NCBI GenBank assembly: GCA_030066195.1
Contig: JASJCB010000087.1
Coordinates: 1-47,155, forward strand
Direction: 5' to 3'
Length of the DNA stretch: 47,155 bases
DNA from: Acidobacteriota bacterium
GTDB taxonomy: Bacteria > Acidobacteriota > Holophagae > Acanthopleuribacterales > Acanthopleuribacteraceae
A program made the position numbers and the translations under genes. Shown here piece by piece: positions 15,901 through 24,900 of the stretch (position 1 is its first letter; every line of letters begins with the position of its first letter). The notes below the pieces were generated by a model. It was given only the letters and a program-made list of their open reading frames with translations. It was not told the origin of the DNA and did not search any database.

Positions 15901-18900
15901 CTGGACCGAGCCCTGGCCGGCGGAACTGTCATCCTGGGTCCTGCCTCACGGTTCGCGGGACCGGCCGTCAGTCCACGACAATTGCGCACCCACCTGTTGG
16001 AACTCTCCTCTGCCGTTGTCGGAGACCGCTTCCGCATGACCTGGCATTACTGTCCGGCCTTCCACGATGCGGCAACGATCGAAAGACTGGCGCAAGCCGT
16101 GGCGGACGAACTGGAAACCCTGATCCGCTTCTGCCTGCAACCCTGCAACACCGGCGTCACGCCTTCTGACTTCCCCCTGGCCGCGTTGAACCAAACTGAA
16201 CTGGACCACCTGGTCGGCAATCGTCCGGTGGAAGATATCTACCCCTTGACGCCGCTCCAGGAGGGCATGCTCTTCCACGGCCTTTACGATCGCAACGCGG
16301 CCGATTACTTCGAACAACTGGGCTGTACCCTACGCGGCGAATTGGAACGGGAATCCTTCAAAGACGCCTGGCGCGGCCTGGTTGCGCGGCACTCCATCCT
16401 GCGCACCTCCTTCCATTGGCAGGCCCTGGATCGACCGGTGCAGATGGTGCATCCCCAAGTCGAACTGCCCATCCACGAGGAAGACCTGAGCGAGCTTTCC
16501 GCCGAGGAGCAACAGCAGACTTTGGATCAACGCCTGGCCGAGGATCGCACTCAACCCTTCGCCTTGGATCGCGCGCCCCTGATGAGGCTGGCCTTGTACC
16601 GCCTGGCCGATGACCGCTTTCGTTTTATTTGGAGCCACCACCACCTCCTGCTGGACGGCTGGTCCGTGCCCCAATTGATCCGCGAACTGACCACCCTGTA
16701 TCGCGGCCTGGAAGACCGGTTACCGGAAGCGGTGCCCTTCCGCGCCTATCCCGCCTGGCTGGCTGAGCAGGACATGCATATCGCCGATGAGTTTTGGGAG
16801 CGCTACCTGAAAGACTTCGCCGCGCCCACACCCATCCCGGCCGCGCTGCCGCCGGGTCGCCGCAGCCTACAGGCCAAACGAAATCTGCATCTTGTGTTAG
16901 ACGGAGGCCTGACCGGGCAACTGCGGCAAACCGCCCGAGCCGCACGCTTGACCCTGAACACCCTGGTCCAAGGCGCCTGGGCCCTTTTACTGGCCCGTTA
17001 TGCCGACCGGGACGATGTAGTTTTCGGCACCACCGTTTCCGGCAGGCCCGCCGACCTGGAGGGCGTCGGCGGCATGCTGGGCCTGTTCATCAACACGCTG
17101 CCCCTGCGCGCCATGGTCGATGACAAGGCCGAACTATTGCCCTGGCTGCAATCGCTCCAAGACGGCGCTGCCGAGAGGGACCGTTTCGCCTACAGCAGCC
17201 TGGCCGATATACAGGGTAGTAGCGATGTGCCGCGCGGGACGCCCCTGTTCGAAACCCTGGTGGTCTTCGAGAACTACCCGGTCGATCCCGGAACCCGCAT
17301 GGGTGACGGCGGTCTGGTCTTCGAAGCCGTCGATGTTTTCGAGCAGACCAACTACCCGCTGACCCTGGTCGCCGGACCCGGTGAAGAACTGACCCTTGAC
17401 TTGCGCTATGAGGCCGATCGTTTCGAGCCCGACGCGCTGCAAGCCCCGGCGCGTCACCTGCGCAACCTGCTGGCGGGCATGGCCGCGCAAGCCGAACGCG
17501 TGGGCGACCTGAACCTGATGGACGATGCGGAGAAAACGCGCATCCTGAACCTGTGTCACGCGGGGCGCAACCGACAACCCGTGCGCGAGACATTGATCGA
17601 CCGCTTCACCGCCCAGGCCCAGGCAACGCCTGACGCCGTGGCCCTGACCGACGGCGATCGTTGCTATACCTATCATCAGCTGGCCCGGGAAGCCTTCGGC
17701 CTGGCCCGTCACCTGCGCGCCTCCGGCCTGCGTCCGGGTGACCTGGAAGCGCTGCACGTTCACCGCTCGGCAGAAACCGTTATCGGCATCCTGGCCATTC
17801 TGGCCGCCGGCGGCGCCTACCTGCCGTTGGACCCCGTCAACCCGCCCGAGCGCCTGCGCGCCATCCTGGCCGACGCCCGCCCCGGCGGGATGCTTGCCCA
17901 TGCCGATCTCGCCGAAAAGCTGGGTCCCGTCACACAACGGCTCTATCGTTTCGGCGTCGACCCCAAACACGTTGCGTCCACTCCGCCGCCGGTCAAACGG
18001 CTGCCGGAGCAATCCGCCTATACCATCTACACCTCGGGCTCCACCGGTAAACCCAAAGGCGTCGTGGTGACCGATGCCAACGTCATTCGCCTGCTGACAA
18101 CGGCTATGCCCTATTACCGCTTCGGGCCGGCCGATGTCCAACCCCTGTTCCATTCCTATGCTTTCGACGTCTCCGTTTGGGAAATCTGGGGCACGCTGTT
18201 CTACGGCGGCCGCCTGGTGGTCGTGCCTCACGAAACCGCACGCGACCCCGAGGCTTTTACTCGCCTGGTCGTGCGCGAGGGCGTCACCATCCTCAACCAG
18301 ACCCCGTCGGCCTTTTATCAGTTCCAGCAGGCTGAAGCCCGCCGTTCCGAACCGGACCTGAACCTGCGCGCCGTGGTTTTCGCCGGAGAAGCCTTGGACC
18401 CGCCCAAGCTGGCCCCCTTCTTCGCCCGTTACGGCAGCCGCACGCCGACCATGGTCAATATGTACGGCATCACGGAGACCACGGTGCACACCACCTACGG
18501 CGTCGTCACCGAGGAGCAGACGCGAGCTGCATCCAGCCTGGTGGGACAACCCCTGGACGACCTGACCGCCTACCTGCTGGACTGCCGCGGGCTGCCCGTT
18601 CCCGCCGGCGTTCCCGGCGAGCTTTACGTGGCCGGGCCGGGCGTGGCGCGGGGTTATCTGAACCGGCCCGCGCTGACCGCGCAACGCTTTATACCTAACC
18701 CCTTCGGCGACATTCCGGGCGATCGCCTCTACAGATCCGGTGATTTGGCTCGTTTGATCGTCCCGGCTGACGAGTCCTGGCAAATCGAATACCTGGGCCG
18801 CATCGATCACCAGGTCCAACTGCGCGGCTTCCGCATCGAGACCGGCGAGGTCAGTTCCGTCCTGGCCGAACAGCCTGACATCGCCGACGCGGCCGTCCTG

Positions 18901-21900
18901 GCCAAACCCGATCATCGCGGCGAGATGCAACTGGTTGCCTACGTGGTTGCGGAGAGAGAACCCCTTTCGGTTCGCGAACTGCGCGACCGCCTGGCGCAAC
19001 GCCTGCCCGACTACATGATCCCCGGGGCTTTCGTTTTCCTCCAAAAATTGCCGCTGACGTCCAACGGCAAACTGGACCGGCGCGCCCTACCCGACCCGCA
19101 AACGGAAAGCCGGGCCGACACGGGCCGTGCACCGCGCACGCCCACCGAAATCGTCCTGGCTGAGATCTGGGGCGAGGTGCTGGCTTGCGGCGAGGTGGGC
19201 GCCGACGGCCATTTCTTCGAACTGGGCGGGCACTCGCCGGCGGCCACCCGGGTTGCGTCCCGTATTCGCGATCGCTTGAAGGTGGACCCGCCGCTGTCCC
19301 TGCTTTTCGAAAACCCGGTGTTGCACGATCTGGCGACGGCATTGGACGCGTTGGGGACAACTACCGAACTGCCGATTGTCGCTGCGGCCAGGACCCCGGA
19401 TGCAGGGGGATTGATCGCTTTTCCGCTATCGGCCGAACAACGCAGGCTGTGGTTCCTGGATCGGTTGGAAGGTCCGTCCGCCACTTATAATATGAGCGCT
19501 CAGTTTTGGCTGCACGGTCCGTTGGACATCGGCGCTTTGGATCAGGCTTTAACTGCCGTGACGGATCGCCACGAAACCCTGCGCGCCCGTTTCAGCGAGC
19601 ACGACGGCGTGCCCCGACAATGGGTCGATCCGGCCGCTGCCGCAAGCCTCACCGTCATCGAGACCCATGCCGATGCGGTAGATGCGATGGTCGCGGAGGA
19701 AGCAGGCCGACCTTTCGACCTGGGACGCGGCCCACTGTCGCGCCTGTTACTTTATAGAATCGACAGCGAAACGCACCTCCTGCAGTTGGTCCAACATCAC
19801 ATCATCTCTGACGGCTGGTCGCAGGGCGTACTGGTTCGCGACATCGTTGCCGCCTACGCCGAAAAGCCGCTGCAACCGGCCGCCCTGCAATACGGTGATT
19901 ACGCGACCTGGCAACAGGACTGGCTTCAAGGACCCCAAGCCGAGGCGCAGGCCGAGTACTGGCGGCAACACCTGGCTGACGCCCCCGCTCATCTGGATCT
20001 GTTGACCGATTACCCGCGACCGGCCGTGCTCACCTTCAACGGCAACCGAATTGACTTCCGCTTGGACGGCAACCGAACAGGAGCCCTGGAAGATCTGGCC
20101 GTGAGACAGGGCGCTACATTGTTCATGGTCCTGCAAGCCGCCTTTGTCTTGTTGCTGGCAAAACATTCCGGTCAGGAAGAGGTTCTGGTGGGGACGCCGG
20201 TTGCGGGCAGAGACCGTATGGAGTGGGAAGACCTGGTTGGTTTCTTCGCCGATACCGTCGTGCTGCGCAACGACCTGAGCGGTAATCCCGATTTTCTCAG
20301 CTTACTGGATCGGATCAAACGGGAAGCCCTGGCCGCGTTCGCCAATAGCGACCTGGGTCTGGACCGGGTCATCGAACTGGTGCGGCCCGACCGCGACCTC
20401 AGCCGTACGCCGCTGTTCCAGGCGCTGTTCGTCATGCAAAACCTGCCGCCCACGCCCATCGATCCGCCGGGCTTGCGCATCGAACCCCACCGAGGCGTCC
20501 TGGAGACCGCCAAATTCGAATTGACCCTGGCCGTCAATCCGACACCCGACGGTTTGTCCGGCAGTCTTGAATACAACACCGCGCTGTTCTCGCGACAGAC
20601 AGCGGTGCGTCTGGCCGATCGCTTCCAAATTCTCCTGGCCGCAATCACCGAAAACCCGGCAGCGAAGCTTGCGGATTTACCGCTGATGGATGCCCGGGAG
20701 ATAGAGACCGTTACCCACGCCTGGAATCAAACCGAAGGACCTCTGCCTACCGAATGCGTCTTTGAAAACATCCTTCGTCTTGCCGGGGAAACGCCGGATG
20801 CGCCCGCGTTGAGCCATATCCGCGCCGCACAACCGCACTCCGTGGAGGAAACCTTCTCCTATGCCCGCCTGGCCGAATGTATCGACACCCTGGCCGCACA
20901 TCTGGTTGCAAGCCGCGTCACACCGGGCGATGTTGTGGGCCTGCATCTGCAGCGTACCCCGGAGCTGGTGATTGCTATCCTCGGAGCCTGGTGCGCGGGC
21001 GCCGCAATCGTCTATCTGGACCCGGAACAACCCGAGGAACGCCGGGCCGGGATTGCCGAAGAAACGGTTTGTCGCCTGGTTCTGTCCGACCGGGTCGATG
21101 CGCCTTTCGATCATGTTCTCCGCCTGGAGCCTGAGGCCGAAAAACCCCGGGTTGTGCTGCCGCCCGCCGATCCCGATCGCATCGCCTACATCCTCTACAC
21201 CTCCGGTTCCACCGGCCGACCCAAGGGCGTGTCCATCAGTCACCGGGCCCTGGCCAATTCCATCGCCCACGATGTGGCCATGCTGCAAGTGAAACCCGGC
21301 GACCGCATCACACACTTCATCTCCTTCAACTTCGATGCGGCCATGTCTCACCTGTTGACTCCTTTGTGCGGCGGCGCTTGCAGCCTTTTCCTCACCGGGG
21401 AACGCGCCGCCCTGGCCGCGTCCCTACCCACGGTCATCACGGAACACCGGGTCACCCAACTCATGTCTCCCACGCCCACCCTGGACAGTTTGCCTCCGGT
21501 AGATGCGCCCTCGCTTCGCTGCATTCTGGTTGGCGGCGATGTCTGCACGGAAACACTGGTCGCCGCATGGTCGACCCCGCATCGACGCTTCCTGAATATC
21601 TACGGGCCCACCGAGGCAACCATCACCGCGACTTTCGAGGAATGCCGACCCGGTGCCACGCCGACCATTGGCAGGCCCGTCGCCAACCTGCAAGCCTACA
21701 TCCTGGATGCCCGTTTACAGGCCGTGCCGCCGGGCGTTCCCGGCGAGTTGTGCCTGGGCGGCGCGGGTCTGGCGCAGGGTTATCTGAACGCGCCGGCGCT
21801 GACGACCGCTCGCTTCGTGCCCAACCCCTTCGGCCGCGCCGGTGCGCGTATCTATCGTAGCGGCGACAAGGCGGCCTTTCTTGCCGACGGTAGCATCCGT

Positions 21901-24900
21901 TTCCTGGGGCGCATCGATCATCAGGTCAAGGTTCGCGGCTACCGTATCGAACCGGGAGAGATTGAAGCGGTTCTGGCCGGGGCGCCCGGTATCACCAATA
22001 GTGCGGTGGTGCTCACCCGAACGCCCGCCGGTAAACGCCTGGTTGCCTTTGCCGCCGGCAGTCACCCCGACCTGGACCACTGGCTGGACACACACCTGCC
22101 GGCCTATATGAAACCGGCGCGAACCATCCTGTTGGACGCCTTGCCGCTGAACGTCAACGGCAAACTGGATCGCGGAGCTCTGAATGAAGCGGCGCACCAG
22201 GCCATGTCGCAATCAGGGGCCGTGCAGCCGCCTCAAACCGAAACCGAACACCTGTTAGCCGGCATGTTCGCACACCTGCTGGACATGGATCGACCCGGTA
22301 GGGATACCCACTTCTTCGAGGCCGGTGGTCACTCCCTGCTTGCCGTGCGTCTGCTCAGCCGCATGCGCGACGCCTTCGGGATCGACATCCCCCTGCAAAC
22401 CCTTTTCAACACGCCCACGGTCAGCGGTCTGGCCGAGAGCGTGGAGCAACTGGTTCGCGCAGGAACCGCCGCCGCCTTGCCCGGCCCGAAACCCGCCGTG
22501 GTCGACCCGGAAGAAATCGGGCATCCCCTGTCGTACCCGCAAACCCGGCTGTGGTTCCTCTCGCGCATGTCCGGCACGGAAAAAGCCTACAACATGCCCA
22601 ACGGCCTGCGCCTGCGCGGCAACCTGGACCGCGAGGCTCTGGCCCGTGCCGCCACGCGCTTGCAGGAACGCCAAACCGGTCTGAGAACCACCTTCCGGGT
22701 AATCGACGGTCAGGCCAGGCAGATCATCACGCCGTTGTTACCGGTCGAGATTCCCCTGGTTACTGTTGCCGATGAAGCGGGTCTGAAACGATTGGCCGAG
22801 ACAAGAGCAGCGGAACCTTTCGACCTTGAAAACGGCCCGCTTTGGCGTCTGACCCTGTATCGCCGAGCCGAGGACGATCATTACCTGGTCATCAATCAGC
22901 ATCACTTGATCTCAGACGGCTGGTCCATGGGCATTTTGGTGCGCGAGTTGACCGCGTTCTACCGCGAAGAAGTCACCGGCGAGAACTCCGGCTTGCCCGA
23001 ACTGCCCGTCCAGTATACCGATTACGCCCGCTGGCAAACCCAACTGCTGAGCGGCGAACGCCTGAAAGCCGAATTGGACTGGTGGCGCGACTATCTGGAC
23101 GGCGCCCCGCATGTACTGGAAATTCCCGGTGATCGTGCACGCCCCCCCTTGCAATCGTTCGAGGGCGGTACCCATCTCTTCAAGTTGTCTCCAGCCCTCA
23201 GCACCGACGTCTATGCCATGGCGCGGTCCACGAACAACACGGTCTATACGGTCATGCTGGCCTGTTACGCGGTGCTGCTGGCGCGCTACACCGGTCAGGA
23301 GGACATGGTGGTGGGCTCGCCGATTGCCAATAGGGAACGAAGCGAGGTACAGGGGTTGATCGGCTTCTTCGTCAATACCTTGCCCATCCGCTTGAACCTG
23401 GAGGGCGCCGCCGACTTCAGCGAATTACTGCAGCGAACCCGGCAATCGGTTATCCAGGCCATGGGTCACCAGGAAACCCCGTTCGATCGGATCGTGGAAG
23501 CCGCCGGCGTGGCGCGCGATCTCAGCCGCACGCCGCTGTTGCAGGTATCCTTCACCATGGAAAACGAAATGCCGCCGTTGCCCGAGGGGCCCGGTTTGGA
23601 AATCTCCGGCGGCGAGGTCAACACCCGGTCCGTAAGGCTGGACCTATCCCTGCGTTTCTTCAACCAAGACGATACGCTTATGTGCAGCCTGGGCTATGCG
23701 ACCGCCATGTACGATCAGTCAACCGTAGCGCGCTTCGGGAAACAATTGACCTGCCTGTTGGAACAGTTTACGCGTGATCCCGGTCAGGCTCCTTTGAGCT
23801 GCGCGCTCATGAGTCGGGAGGCCCAACTGGCGCTGACGGCTGAGCTGAACGGCGTCTACCAGCCCGAACAACCCGATTTGCATCCCCTGCACAGTATCGA
23901 AAAACACGCTGTCGAACGCGGGCATACTCCGGCGGTCATCGAGATCAGGCCCGGTGGGTTTGACCGGGTGCTGGACTTCGAAACGCTGGTGCATCGAGCC
24001 CAAGCGCGAGCCGCGCAATTGCGAAAACTCGGCGTTAAACCCGGTGATGTGGTGGCGGTCTTCGGCGAGCGTCGCAACGAGACCATCGTGGCCATGACAG
24101 CCGCCTGGTACGCCGGCGCCGCCTATCTGCCGTTGGACGTCAACTATCCGAGGGAGCGTCTGGCCTACATGCTTGAAGACAGTGGCGCGACCGCGGTGTT
24201 AACCTACGCGGACCTGCAACCCCAACTGCCCGCAAAACTGCCCTGGTGCAATCTTGACGAAGCGCCGCCCCTGGTCGATCGGGTACCCGCGGCGGACCTG
24301 CATCCCTTCGCGACCGCCTACGTTATCTATACCTCGGGATCAACCGGTAAACCCAAGGGCGTGCGCGTAATGCACGGTTCCCTGAAATATCTGCTCACCG
24401 CCCAGCGCGCCACCATCGAGCTGAAACCGGGCGAGCGCGCTACCTGGATCGTATCGCCGTCGTTCGATGTATCGGTATGGATGGTCTGGGGTAACCTGGG
24501 CGCCGGCGCCGCCTTGACGCTGGTCCATGCCGAGATGGTGACGGACGTGCCCGAACTATGCGAGCAGGTAACCCGGCGCAGGATCGATTTCACCCTGTTC
24601 CCCACGCCGTTGGCTGAAATCGCCCTGGCTCACCGCTGGTCGCCGGACACGCCGTTGCGTCTGATGATGACCGGCGGCGACCGTTTGACCCGTCTACCGG
24701 CGCCGGACCTGCCGTTCGCGTTTTCCAACAGTTACGGTCCCACCGAAAACACGGTGGTGTCTACCAGCATGATCCTGTCACACCAGGACCACGACCCGCC
24801 GCCTATCGGACCACCGCTCATCTACATCCGCTGCTACGTGCTGGACAAGCACGGTCAGGTGCTGCCGCCGGGCGTTCCGGGCGAACTGTGCCTGGGCGGC

